A stretch of 35,870 bases of DNA from an uncultured Clostridia bacterium (GCA_944388765.1 CALXKA010000001.1:1-35870), one strand, 5' to 3'; shown: positions 1 through 8,163, counted from the stretch's first letter. Program-made: numbers and translations. The notes: generated by a model not told the origin, from the sequence alone.

Positions 1-443
1 TCAATAATTGGAGATAAATACAATTTTGTTCCCAAAAGAGAAAATTCTGTTACATCTGTAACCCATTTTTCATTAGGTTTAGTAGCTGTAAATTCACGGT
101 TTAAAATGTTATCACATATTTTACCAACTTTACCTTTGTATGATTTATATTTTTTAATTCGTACAATACTTTGTAGACCTAATTGTTTCATAAGTTTTAA
201 TACTGTTTTATGATTAATTACATAGCCTCTATTGTGAAGTTCCATTGTGATTCTTCTATACCCATATCTTCCTTTATTTTCGTGATAAATAGCTGTTATT
301 TCCTCTTTTATTTTTTTATACTTATCTTCTTTGATTAATTGTTTAAGATAGTAGTAATATGTACTTCTCGGCATTTCTGCCAACTTTAATAGAGCCGTTA
401 ACTTGTATTTTTGCCTTAATTCTGTAACGACTATTACTTTTTC
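1..443 (-). CDS. IS3-family transposase OrfB (DDE integrase), partial
   Basis: This frame is open from the slippery region at 443 to the window edge, with no stop. My translation contains the helix-turn-helix segment typical of OrfB (MPRSTYYYYLK), then ENKGRYGYRRITMEL (the HTH_21 signature), and reaches WVTDVTEF near 45-68. The Asp of WVTD is the first catalytic Asp of the rve/DDE domain. The second Asp and the Glu lie outside the window. It has no obvious ribosome site of its own. It sits in the -1 frame relative to OrfA and is expected, as in other IS3 elements, to be made as an OrfAB fusion by -1 frameshifting. Translated by hand. Confidence 0.85.
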
Positions 444-949
444 TTGTTCTCTCGCTTGATCCTTTCCTGAACTAAGGCATTTAATTTTTTTAAGTATTCA
501 TTTTCCATTCTTAATTGCTGTACTTCTGCAATTAAATCTTTTTCTGTTTCTTCGGATAATTCCTTTTTTCTTGGTTTAGAACTCATATTTTTTCTTTTTC
601 TTCCACGTCGCTCTTCATAAAGAGCTTGTGGTCCTTCCTCATAATATATTCGTTCCCATCTTGTTGCTTGATCTACACTTCCTAAATTAAAATGTATTGC
701 TGTTTGTGTGGCTGAAAGATGGTTCTCATGCATATATTCTACCACATTCTGTTTAAATTCTCCACTATATGAAGATTTTAAATTTTTTACCAAGCCTTTT
801 ACTCCGTGTTCATTATATCTATTTACCCATTTTTGAACAGTAGAAAAAGCTGGGATTGAAAAATGTTTAGCAGCATCTTTAACACCATGATGTTCTTCAA
901 TACAATATTTTACAACTTCTAATTTGAATTCATTAGTATATTTACTCAT
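434..949 (-). CDS. IS3-family transposase OrfA (DNA-binding subunit)
   Basis: The 171-residue protein fits the usual IS150 OrfA length. It has two helix-turn-helix segments (about residues 8-50 and 60-105) followed by a Lys/Arg-rich stretch and a C-terminal leucine-zipper-like coiled coil (about 130-160, ELSEETEKDLIAEVQQLRME). OrfA binds the IS ends, and the zipper is used for oligomerisation with OrfAB. The start is supported by GGAGGTG at 958-964. The 3' end reads GAAAAAG followed by TAA (434-445), and the OrfB frame opens one base back, which fits a -1 slip on the A-run. The heptamer is G AAA AAG rather than the common A AAA AAG. Confidence 0.9.
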   Translation of the reverse strand: MSKYTNEFKLEVVKYCIEEHHGVKDAAKHFSIPAFSTVQKWVNRYNEHGVKGLVKNLKSSYSGEFKQNVVEYMHENHLSATQTAIHFNLGSVDQATRWERIYYEEGPQALYEERRGRKRKNMSSKPRKKELSEETEKDLIAEVQQLRMENEYLKKLNALVQERIKRENKKK

Positions 950-962
950 AAAAAATACACCT

Positions 963-993
963 CCAAATGTTAATTTTTTTGTCTAACATTTGG
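963..993 (-). promoter_or_regulatory. Inverted repeat at IS end overlapping the OrfA ribosome site
   Basis: CCAAATGTTA (963-972) and TAACATTTGG (984-993) form a perfect 10-bp stem with an 11-base loop. The OrfA Shine-Dalgarno GGAGGTG (958-964 on the minus strand) begins inside the last two bases of the stem. A transcript entering from outside the element would form this hairpin. A transcript starting inside the loop would not. Hairpins that block transposase translation on read-through mRNA are known in other IS families. Applying that here is inference. Confidence 0.5.
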
Positions 994-1034
994 GGTGCAC
1001 TTCATATTTAGTATTTCTCCTTTTATTTATTATT

Positions 1035-1943
1035 TTAATTCATTTCAACTTTTCCTATAATATCTATGATGTTTTCAATATTATGTTTTTTCATATAATC
1101 TTCAATTCCTTCAACAGTATTAATACTTGTATATGGACTTATAAAATTTCCTGCTCCTATTGATATTGCCGTTGCTCCTGCAAGCATAAATTCAATTGCA
1201 TCTTCTCCGTTTATAATTCCTCCCATTCCAAGTATTGGAATATTTACTGCTTGTGAAACTTGATATACCATTCTAACAGCTACCGGTTTTATAGCAGGTC
1301 CTGAAAGTCCTCCTGTATTGTTCTCTAAAACAGGTCTTTTTTTATCTATATCTATTTTCATTCCTAATAAAGTATTTATTAATGAAACTGCATCAGCTCC
1401 TGCATCTTCTACTCCTTTTGCAATTGAAGCTATATCTGTTACGTTTGGTGTTAATTTTACAATTAATGGTTTATCTAAAACTTTTCTTACTTCACTTGTT
1501 ACGTGTTTTACTCCTTCATAAGTATTTCCAAAAGCCATACACCCAGCCTTTACATTTGGGCAAGATAAATTAAGCTCTACTCCATCAATATCTAATGTAT
1601 TTAAGATTTTACATAGTTCTACATATTCTTCTACTGAACTTCCACAAGCATTTACTATTATTGCTGTATCAAATTTTCTTAAAAACGGTAAATCATTTTC
1701 TGCAAAATATTCAACTCCTGGATTTTGAAGTCCAATACTGTTTAACATTCCACTTGCAGTTTCACATACTCTTGTAGGTTTATTTCCGCTTCTTGGTTTT
1801 AGTGATGTTCCCTTTGTAATAATTCCTCCTAATTTACTTAAATCAAAAAACTCACTAAATTCTCTTCCATATCCAAATGTACCAGATGCAACCGTAACCG
1901 GATTTTTCATTTTTATTCCTGCTAAATTTACTTCTGTATTCAT
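1035..1943 (-). CDS. pyrD: Dihydroorotate dehydrogenase 1B, catalytic subunit
   Basis: PyrD oxidises dihydroorotate to orotate in the cytosol, the fourth step of UMP synthesis. In class 1B it passes electrons through PyrK to NAD. The 302-residue length is normal. The FMN-binding TIM barrel shows the early VASGTFGYG and ITKGTS motifs, the catalytic-Cys loop NLSCPNVKAGCMAFG (about residues 127-141), and the late GMGGI and GAGNF phosphate-binding turns. The ATG follows the preceding gene's TAG with no gap, and its ribosome site (GGAGGG) lies inside that gene. It is the last gene of the operon before the insertion sequence, and no terminator is visible between the two. Confidence 0.95.
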   Translation of the reverse strand: MNTEVNLAGIKMKNPVTVASGTFGYGREFSEFFDLSKLGGIITKGTSLKPRSGNKPTRVCETASGMLNSIGLQNPGVEYFAENDLPFLRKFDTAIIVNACGSSVEEYVELCKILNTLDIDGVELNLSCPNVKAGCMAFGNTYEGVKHVTSEVRKVLDKPLIVKLTPNVTDIASIAKGVEDAGADAVSLINTLLGMKIDIDKKRPVLENNTGGLSGPAIKPVAVRMVYQVSQAVNIPILGMGGIINGEDAIEFMLAGATAISIGAGNFISPYTSINTVEGIEDYMKKHNIENIIDIIGKVEMN

Positions 1944-2495
1944 CTACTTTATTCCCTCCATTCCTTTTTGTTTTATTATTTCTATTTTATTTTTTATATC
2001 TATGTTTGACATTTTTTCAATAAAATCTAGTATTTTATCTAGTTTTAAGTATTTTGGATTTCCATCCTTTATATTTACATATTTATTAGTATAGTTGCTT
2101 AAAGTAATTTTGTATTTTTTAAGGATTTTTTCAAAAATGTAATCGTAATCTTCTCTAAGGTTTCCTTTATTTTTCTTGATTTCTTTAAATTCTTTATTAA
2201 ATTGTTTGTTATAGAAATAATGGTCTGTTAATAAATGTAAGAAATATCCTTTCCAGTAGTCTTGCTTCATTTTAACTTGTTTATCTTCTAGAAATTCATC
2301 AATTTTTGTTTCAACATTTCCGTTTGACCATTTTCCATAATGTGAATCATCTTTAACCTTTCTTCTTTCTGTTAATTGCTCATTTAAATCAGGTGCTATT
2401 GAGCCTTTTATAAACTCATTTGTATCTTTTATTTCACCCGGGTGCTTTTGAATATATCTGTTAGCAATTATTTCATGAACTGCAACATGTGCCAT
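1944..2495 (-). CDS. Zinc-dependent phospholipase C-like protein
   Basis: This 183-residue soluble protein sits between pyrK and pyrD. It resembles the zinc-dependent phospholipase C-like family of Clostridia: an N-terminal HVAVHEIIANRY, IKGSIAPDL (about residues 29-37) with a metal-type Asp, DDSHYGKW (49-56), and the helix GYFLHLLTDHYFY (84-96) carrying the HxxxDH pattern expected for a Zn site. It has no signal peptide, so it is probably cytosolic, unlike secreted alpha-toxin-type enzymes. The substrate is unknown. The gene is translationally linked to pyrD (stop and start abut) and so is co-transcribed with the pyrimidine genes. No pyrimidine role is known to me. The family call is moderately secure. 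Confidence 0.6.
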   Translation of the reverse strand: MAHVAVHEIIANRYIQKHPGEIKDTNEFIKGSIAPDLNEQLTERRKVKDDSHYGKWSNGNVETKIDEFLEDKQVKMKQDYWKGYFLHLLTDHYFYNKQFNKEFKEIKKNKGNLREDYDYIFEKILKKYKITLSNYTNKYVNIKDGNPKYLKLDKILDFIEKMSNIDIKNKIEIIKQKGMEGIK

Positions 2496-2521
2496 ATTAA
2501 CTATTCTCCTTTTATTTTAGT

Positions 2522-3313
2522 TTATATTTCTACATCTTTGCTATTAAATACCGGCCCACCTTTGCATACATGCCAATATTCAGGAGCTTCTTTTGGACTT
2601 TTAGCCGTTTTTACTGCACATCCTAGACATACTCCTAATCCACATGCCATTTTTTCTTCTAGTGATATCTGACAATCTATATTATTTTCATTTGCATATT
2701 TTTGTATTGCTTTTAACATAGGTAGTGGACCACAAGCATATATACAGTCATATTTAGACTTTTCCATATCTTGTTTTAAATAATCTATTGCAAATCCTTT
2801 ATTTTTATATGTTCCATCATCTGTTGTTATAATTAGACTGTCTACTACTTTTTTAAAATCATCTTCTAACATCACAAGTTCTTTATTTCTAAAACCTAAA
2901 TAACAACTTACTTTAACATTGTTTAGTTTAGCCTCTTTTGATAATTCATATAAAGGAAATATTCCTATTCCGCCACCAATTATTGCTATATTATTATATT
3001 TTTCATATTTAAAAGTACCATGTCCTAGTGGTCCTATTATATCAATATCATTTCCTTCTTCTTTTTGGGCTAATATTTCAGTTCCTTTCCCTTTTACTTG
3101 AAATATAAATTCTAAAATTCCATTTTCTTTATCTAAATTATATATGCTAATTGGTCTTCTTAAAAATGGATCTATTCCTTCTGACACTCTTATTTCTATA
3201 AAATTCCCTGGTTTTGAAAGTTCTACTATTTCAGGTGCTTTTACACTAAATTTATAGATATCTTTTATAACTTCTTCCTTTTTTATTAATTTTGCAAATA
3301 TTTGCTTTGGCAT
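2522..3313 (-). CDS. pyrK: Dihydroorotate dehydrogenase electron transfer subunit
   Basis: PyrK is the FAD and 2Fe-2S subunit that lets class 1B PyrD reduce NAD. The 263 residues show a ferredoxin-reductase-like N-terminal barrel with the FAD motif RRPISIYN (about 53-60), a nucleotide-binding GGGIGIFPLYEL (about 113-124), CGPLPML, and the C-terminal cluster ligands CGLGVCLGC plus the Cys of HVCKGGP. The start codon overlaps the pyrF stop (TAATG at 3311-3315), which indicates translational coupling. An AGGAGG-like site precedes it. Length and motifs are complete. Confidence 0.95.
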   Translation of the reverse strand: MPKQIFAKLIKKEEVIKDIYKFSVKAPEIVELSKPGNFIEIRVSEGIDPFLRRPISIYNLDKENGILEFIFQVKGKGTEILAQKEEGNDIDIIGPLGHGTFKYEKYNNIAIIGGGIGIFPLYELSKEAKLNNVKVSCYLGFRNKELVMLEDDFKKVVDSLIITTDDGTYKNKGFAIDYLKQDMEKSKYDCIYACGPLPMLKAIQKYANENNIDCQISLEEKMACGLGVCLGCAVKTAKSPKEAPEYWHVCKGGPVFNSKDVEI

Positions 3314-4249
3314 TATCTTACCTCCTTGTTTATAGCATTATTTAATTCTTCTTTCATTCTTAAAGCTTCTTTCCTTGTAGCTTTTGCATAATCTCTTTCT
3401 TCAAATTGCTCTTTCCACCTATCTGATTTATATGCACACATTAAACTTCTTGAAGCGTTTACAATCCCACCTAAACCGTTTTTTGTCAAAACCAAATGCG
3501 ATATCTTCTGCCTTTCCTCCTTGTGCACCATATCCTGGGATTAGGAAATATGTACTTGGTGCTAATTTTCTTATTTTTTCTAATTGTTTTGGATATGTTG
3601 CTCCTACAACAGCGGCTATACTACTATATCCATTTTCTCCTATTAAGTCGTTTCCCCATTCTTTTACTAATTTTGTGACTTTAATATATACTTCTTCACC
3701 ATTTTCTAGTTTGATATCTTGTAGTTCCCCTGATGATGGATTTGATGTTTTTACTAGTATAAATAATCCTTTATCGTATTTTTTACAATCATCTATGAAT
3801 GGTTTAATGCTATCAATTCCCATATATGGATTTACTGTTACAAAATCTACATCAAAAATACTTACTTCTTTGTCCCCTATTTTTGTTTTTCCTAAATATG
3901 CATTTGAATATGCTTGTGCAGTAGTTCCAATATCACTTCTTTTGATATCTGCAATTACTAGCATTCCTTTTTCTTTTGCATATTTACATGTTTCTTCAAA
4001 GGCTCTCATTCCATCTATTCCAAACATTTCATAAAATGCGATTTGTGGTTTTATTGCTGGAATTATATCATATGTTTCATCTATTAAGGCTTTGTTATAT
4101 TCTATAATGGCATTTGATATTCCTTCTAATGTATTTGGATATTTTTCTAATACACATTTAGGTAATAGATTATATCTTGGATCTAATCCTATTACTGTTG
4201 GATTATTTAATTCCTTAATTCTGTTTATTAGTTTGTCTATTGCTTTCAT
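3313..4249 (-). CDS. pyrF: Orotidine 5'-phosphate decarboxylase, type 2, apparent single-base frameshift
   Basis: PyrF decarboxylates OMP to UMP. The reading frame is in two pieces. The part from ATG 4249 (ribosome site AAAGGAG) carries IGLDPRYN, the catalytic DIKRSDIGTTAQAY, VTVNPYMG, and IPGYGAQGGKAEDIAFGFDK, then runs out of frame to a stop at 3428. The frame ending at 3313 continues at once with NGLGGIVNASRSLMCAY, the normal C-terminus with the phosphate-binding Arg. The join is at an A-run: GAC, six A, CGG at 3478-3487, where five A would restore a 311-residue protein of normal type 2 length. Either an assembly error or a real lesion. An ORF beginning at 4279 would start upstream of the ribosome site and is not preferred. 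Confidence 0.85.
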
Positions 4250-4260
4250 ATTTTTCTCCT

Positions 4261-4614
4261 TTACTTTAATTTTTCCCATTCTTTTTCTTTAAAACCTATT
4301 AATATTAAATTGTCAGATATTATTAATGGTCTTTTTACTAACATTCCATCTGTTGATAAAATATCTATTTTTTCTTCATCTGTCATATTTGGTAATTTGT
4401 CTTTTAAATTTAATTCTTTGTATTTCATTCCACTTGTATTAAAAAATTTTCTTATATCATATCCACTTTGTTTTATCCATTTTTTCAATTCTTCTTTTGT
4501 TGGATTATTTTCAATTATGTGTCTATCTTCATATTTAATGTTATTTTCTTTTAACCACTTTTTTGCTTTTTGACAAGTTGAACATTTCGGATATTCAATA
4601 AATAATACTTTCAT
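4261..4614 (-). CDS. ArsC/Spx-family thioredoxin-fold protein
   Basis: The 117 residues have an ArsC/YffB/Spx-type fold: an N-terminal beta strand, then PKCSTCQKAKKWL with a CxxC pair at residues 11 and 14, the helical insert RKFFNTSGMKYKELNLKDKL, and the late DGMLVKRPLII (the ArsC-family RP motif). Family members are arsenate reductases or Spx-type regulators. The RPLII motif and CxxC favour the YffB/arsenate-reductase-like branch, but no arsenic genes are near, so a redox role is only a guess. It lies between pyrC and pyrF with short gaps on both sides and is read in the pyrimidine operon. Confidence 0.8.
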   Translation of the reverse strand: MKVLFIEYPKCSTCQKAKKWLKENNIKYEDRHIIENNPTKEELKKWIKQSGYDIRKFFNTSGMKYKELNLKDKLPNMTDEEKIDILSTDGMLVKRPLIISDNLILIGFKEKEWEKLK

Positions 4615-4623
4615 TTTTTCCTC

Positions 4624-5905
4624 CTATTTGTCTTGATATACTATTTTTCCATTTACTATTGTATATTTTACTTTTCCTTTTAATTTTTTTCCAATAAAAG
4701 GACTATTTTTTGATTTTGATACTATCATTTCTTTTGTATAGATATATTCTTCATTTGGATCAAATATAGTGATATCTGCTTTTTTGCCTACTTCAATTGT
4801 TCCCCTTTCATTGTCTATATGTAATAGCTTTGATGGCGTATATGATGTAAGTCTTACTAAATTTAGATAATCAATATGTCCTGTATCTACTAAGTTCATT
4901 ATTTCTGCTGGTAATGCTGTTTCAAATCCTATTATTCCATTTGGTGCTTTTGAAAGTTCTACATCTTTTTCATCTTCTGAGTGTGGTGCATGGTCTGTTA
5001 TTATGCAATCTATCGTTCCTTCTTTTAATCCTTCGATTATTGTTTGTCTGTCTTTTTCTTCTCTTAGAGGTGGATTCATTTTTGCATTTGTTCCTGATTT
5101 TAATACTTCATCTACTGTGAAAGTAAAATAGTGTGGACATGTTTCACATGTTATTTTTACTCCTCTTCTTTTAGCATCTCTTATCATGTCTTTACTTGTT
5201 TTTGTGCTTATATGACATATATGCCCTCTTACATTATTCGTTTCTGCAATTACTATTTCTCTTGCTGCCATTATTTCTTCTGCTTCTGGTAATACACCTT
5301 CAACACCTAATTTTTTTGCTACTTTTCCTGCATTTATTGCACCTGATGAAACAGATTTTTCCTCACAATGTGAAGCAACAAATGTTCCAAGTTTATCTGC
5401 TTTTATCATTGCTTCCCTCATCATTTTGCTGTTTACAACTGGCATTCCATCATCTGAAAAAGCAACAGCTCCAGCATTTCTTAATTCTTCAAAATCTACA
5501 ATTTCTTCTCCTTTTTCTCCTTTTGAAACAGATGCATATGGTAATATGTTACATAGGTTTACTCTTTTAGCTTCTTCAATTATTTTTTGCAAAATAATAG
5601 CGCTATCTGGTGTTGGTTTTGTATTTGGCATTGGACAAATCGTAGTAAAACCTCCTGCAACAGCGCTTCTACTACCTGTTTCGATTGTTTCTTTATGTTC
5701 AAATCCAGGTTCTCTTAAATGACAATGTATATCAATCATTCCAGGTATAATATATAATTTTGAGCAATCAATTACTTTGTCTGCATTTTCAGACATTTTT
5801 TTGTCAATCTTTTTAATTTTTTCATTTTCAATCAATATGTCTTTTTTTTTCAAATGTTTTTGTTTTGTAGTCTATTATTGTTCCACCTTTTAATAAAATT
5901 TTCAT
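4624..5905 (-). CDS. pyrC: Dihydroorotase, apparent single-base frameshift near the N-terminus
   Basis: PyrC cyclises carbamoyl-aspartate to dihydroorotate. The main frame (from about 5853) holds the zinc ligands DIHCHLREPGF, the GGFTTICPMPNTKP motif, SHCEEKS, HICHIST and ITDHAPHSEDEK. Its only upstream start is a TTG at 5853 with no ribosome site. Eighteen codons earlier a good start exists: ATG at 5905 after AAAGGA, coding MKILLKGGTIIDYKTKTFEK, the normal N-terminal strand of this family. That frame meets the main one across nine A (5842-5850), and eight A would join them into a 426-residue protein of normal class I length. So the gene is complete except for one extra A. Sequencing error, mutation or slippage are all possible. 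Confidence 0.88.
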
Positions 5906-5936
5906 ATATTTTTATTCCTTTCTTATAATTTTTATT

Positions 5937-5965
5937 ATATTATCATTATTTATTTTCTTTTTCAA
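5937..5965 (-). promoter_or_regulatory. Promoter of the pyrimidine operon
   Basis: TTGAAA (minus strand, 5960-5965), a 17-bp spacer and TAATAT (5937-5942) precede pyrC. The start codon at 5905 lies only about 25 bases past the expected transcription start, so the leader is too short for a PyrR-type attenuator, and none is seen. Confidence 0.7.
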
Positions 5966-6019
5966 TCTTTTTTAATAAATTTTAAATTTATTTTCCTATT
6001 CACTTTTTCGTTTTTTTGA

Positions 6020-6046
6020 TATAATATAATAAATTTATTTAGGAGG
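6020..6046 (+). promoter_or_regulatory. -10 box and ribosome site of the epimerase gene
   Basis: TATAAT at 6020-6025 is followed by AGGAGG at 6041-6046, eight bases before ATG 6055. No good -35 box is visible at 17 bp. The region is divergent from the pyrimidine promoter. Confidence 0.45.
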
Positions 6047-6054
6047 ATTTTTTT

Positions 6055-7047
6055 ATGAAATGTGTTGTAACTGGTGCAACTGGGCATATTGGGAATGTTT
6101 TGGTTCGTAAATTAGTAGAAAGTGACTATGAAGTTAAAGCTTTTATTAGAAATTCTGAAAAAGCTGATTATTTAAAAGATTTTAATATTGAATTTTGTTA
6201 TGGAGATGTGAGAGATATTGAAAGTTTAAGAAATGCTTTTAATGGTTCAGATATTGTTTTCCATTTGGCAGGATTAATTGATATTGGCAATGCTAATAAA
6301 AAGTTAATGTATGATGTTAATGTTAAAGGAAGTAGAAATGTTGTACAAGCTTGTAAAGAATGTCATGTTAAAAGGCTTGTATATACGAGTTCTGTTCATG
6401 CTATTCCCGAAAAGAAAAAAGGTGATATTATAACAGAAACTAAAAATTTTTCAGAAAACCTTGTAAAAGGTACTTATGCTAAAACTAAGGCAGAAGCGAC
6501 AAAATATATACTTAATCAACTTGGAGATGATTTGGAAATTATTATTACTCATCCTTCTGGTGTTATTGGCCCTTATGAATACATTCCTTCTAATTTAGGT
6601 CAGTTAATAATTGATTGTGCTAATAAAAAAATTGGAGCATATTTAAATGGTGGATATAATTTTGTTGATGTAAGAGATGTTGCAGATGGAATTATAGGTG
6701 CAGCAGAAAAAGGAAAAAATGGTGAATGTTATATTTTAGCTGGTAAATATGTTAGTATAAAAGATTTAATGCATTATGTTGAAGAATTGACAGGAGTAAA
6801 AGCACCTAGGTTTAAAATTGCAAGATGGTTTGCTTATGCAACAGGATTTTTGTCTGAAATTTACTATAAAATTAGAAATGAAAAGCCGTTATTTACCTCT
6901 TATGCTGTTTATACTATTGGAACAAATAGTAATTTTTCTAATAAGAAAGCTGAAACTGAGTTAGGTTATCATGTAAGAGATATAAAAGATACTATAAAAG
7001 ATACTATTGATTGGTTTATAAAAGAAGGTAAAATTAAATTAAAGTAA
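6055..7047 (+). CDS. NAD-dependent epimerase/dehydratase (extended SDR)
   Basis: The 330 residues form a Rossmann-fold extended short-chain dehydrogenase. GATGHIG (residues 7-13) is the NAD(P)-binding loop, the acidic GDV follows beta 3 (about 51-53), FHLAG is present, and the catalytic set is TSSVHA (about 112-117) and YAKTKAEA (Tyr and Lys of YxxxK, about 140-147). The layout resembles nucleoside-diphosphate-sugar epimerases and dihydroflavonol-reductase-like proteins. No sugar-pathway gene is nearby, so the substrate cannot be named. The start is fixed by AGGAGG at 6041. It is followed 57 bp later by the ferritin-like gene on the same strand. Confidence 0.85.
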   Translation: MKCVVTGATGHIGNVLVRKLVESDYEVKAFIRNSEKADYLKDFNIEFCYGDVRDIESLRNAFNGSDIVFHLAGLIDIGNANKKLMYDVNVKGSRNVVQACKECHVKRLVYTSSVHAIPEKKKGDIITETKNFSENLVKGTYAKTKAEATKYILNQLGDDLEIIITHPSGVIGPYEYIPSNLGQLIIDCANKKIGAYLNGGYNFVDVRDVADGIIGAAEKGKNGECYILAGKYVSIKDLMHYVEELTGVKAPRFKIARWFAYATGFLSEIYYKIRNEKPLFTSYAVYTIGTNSNFSNKKAETELGYHVRDIKDTIKDTIDWFIKEGKIKLK

Positions 7048-7104
7048 TATTAATTCATTGCTCTTAATAATTATATATTAATAAATTATTAGGAGTGATT
7101 TGAA

Positions 7105-7623
7105 ATGACTTATGAAGAAGCTCAAAAAATTTTGGATAATGTTAATAAAATTTCATATCCGAAGTTACAAAATATTGTAAAAAATCCGGTATATGCTCAA
7201 AAATTGTATGAAGATTTTTCTGGTAATATGGGAGAACTATCTACTATTTTACAGTATATATATGAACATATTAATATAGATAACCAAAATGATGTAAGTA
7301 AAATTATGTTATCTATTTGTATTGTTGAAATGAAACATTTAAATATGATTGGTAATCTTATTAAAGAACTTGGTTTGCCTTCATATTATATAGATAGTAA
7401 TTTAAAACCTTGGAATACTGACTATATAAAATATGATACTGGAAATATTAAAGAGACTATGCAATATAATATATATTTAGAAAGAGAATCAATAAAAGGA
7501 TATAAAAGAGCAATCATAGGAACAAGAAATATTACTATTCAAAGATTGTTAAATCGAATTGTTTTAGATGAAAGAACTCATGTAGATATTTTTTCAAGGT
7601 TAATGAATGAAAATATTAAATAA
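7105..7623 (+). CDS. Ferritin-like diiron/dimanganese four-helix protein
   Basis: The 172 residues are almost all helical and carry the metal-ligand pattern of the ferritin/rubrerythrin/manganese-catalase superfamily: a Glu in GNMGELSTILQY (about residue 43), the ExxH of VEMKHL (about 75-80), a Glu in YLERESIKGY, and a second ExxH in LDERTHVDIF (about 152-161). Such proteins handle peroxide or store metal. No rubredoxin domain is present, so it is not a classical rubrerythrin. An AGGAG site precedes the ATG. Sharing a terminator with a flavodoxin-like gene suggests a redox neighbourhood. The exact activity is unknown. Confidence 0.75.
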   Translation: MTYEEAQKILDNVNKISYPKLQNIVKNPVYAQKLYEDFSGNMGELSTILQYIYEHINIDNQNDVSKIMLSICIVEMKHLNMIGNLIKELGLPSYYIDSNLKPWNTDYIKYDTGNIKETMQYNIYLERESIKGYKRAIIGTRNITIQRLLNRIVLDERTHVDIFSRLMNENIK

Positions 7624-7637
7624 TTTTAATTATTTTA

Positions 7638-7672
7638 AAAGGAATAATATATTTTTGTATTATTCCTTTATT
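7638..7672. terminator. Shared bidirectional terminator
   Basis: AAAGGAATAATA (7638-7649) pairs with 7658-7669 across an 8-base loop, with A- and T-rich flanks on both sides. It separates the convergent ferritin-like and flavodoxin-like genes. Confidence 0.8.
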
Positions 7673-7677
7673 ATAAT

Positions 7678-8163
7678 TTAATTATTATTTATATAATTTA
7701 TTATTTCTTTTATATTTTCTTTGCATACAAAGCTTTTACCTTTTTCGAACATTTCTACTATTTCTTTATCTGTATTATCAGCACTGCTTTGTATTGCTTT
7801 TCCAATTGCTTGTAATAGTTTTTTATATACTTTATTTAATTTATTATAATCAATTCCTCCTTGCATGTAAAATATAGGTATTTTTATGTTATTTGATTTT
7901 TCTAGGTCTTGTATATTTTCATTTGTTTTTGGATATGCTCCAATTGCTCCGCAGCAATTGACTTTATAGTTTTTTAATGATTTTTTTAAACCTACAATTT
8001 TTGTAGCACATACCCATCCTAAATATATTATTTCGTCATTTTTCCTTAACTTTATCTTTGCTTCCTTTAACGTATAGTATGGTATATTTAATTTTTCACC
8101 TATCATTTTGGCATATTTTTCGGTATGTCCTGTTTTGCTTTTATATACGATTGCTTTTATCAT
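7678..8163 (-). CDS. Flavodoxin-like protein
   Basis: The 161 residues begin with the flavodoxin phosphate loop: a beta strand MIKAIVYK, then SKTGHTEKYAKMIGEKL (the T/SxTGxT FMN-phosphate site, residues 9-14). GWVCATKIVGL follows and is in the place of the usual 60s loop. The middle CCGAIGAYP and FYMQGGIDY strands fit a flavodoxin-fold subgroup seen in Clostridia next to flavodoxin-domain or menaquinone-dependent oxidase annotations. It is cytosolic and probably binds FMN for electron transfer. GGAGGG precedes the ATG. It stands as a single gene. Confidence 0.75.
   Translation of the reverse strand: MIKAIVYKSKTGHTEKYAKMIGEKLNIPYYTLKEAKIKLRKNDEIIYLGWVCATKIVGLKKSLKNYKVNCCGAIGAYPKTNENIQDLEKSNNIKIPIFYMQGGIDYNKLNKVYKKLLQAIGKAIQSSADNTDKEIVEMFEKGKSFVCKENIKEIINYINNN

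Larger units (their letters stand above)
1..1004 (-). mobile_element. IS3-family (IS150-like) insertion sequence, cut by window start
   Basis: On the minus strand this holds an OrfA transposase gene (434-949), the first 147 codons of an overlapping OrfB (443 down to the window edge) and a terminal sequence. Read on the minus strand the end begins TGAAGTGCACCCCAAATG at 1004, which resembles IS150-group ends (terminal TG, then a CCCC-type block). The element's other end and any target duplication lie outside the window. The right end is about 30 bp past the pyrD stop codon, so the insertion is downstream of the pyrimidine operon and leaves pyrD intact. Confidence 0.85.

Noticed and set aside
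3313..3531. A separate 72-residue gene between pyrK and pyrF
   Set aside because: Its sequence after the first residues (NGLGGIVNASRSLMCAY onwards) is the missing C-terminus of PyrF, so it is a frameshift fragment and not its own gene.
4914..5722. Plus-strand ORFs inside pyrC
   Set aside because: Leucine-rich shadow frames opposite a gene with clear catalytic motifs, and no ribosome sites.
5906..6054. PyrR-type attenuator or riboswitch before pyrC
   Set aside because: The leader after the promoter is only about 25 bases, and no hairpin series is present.
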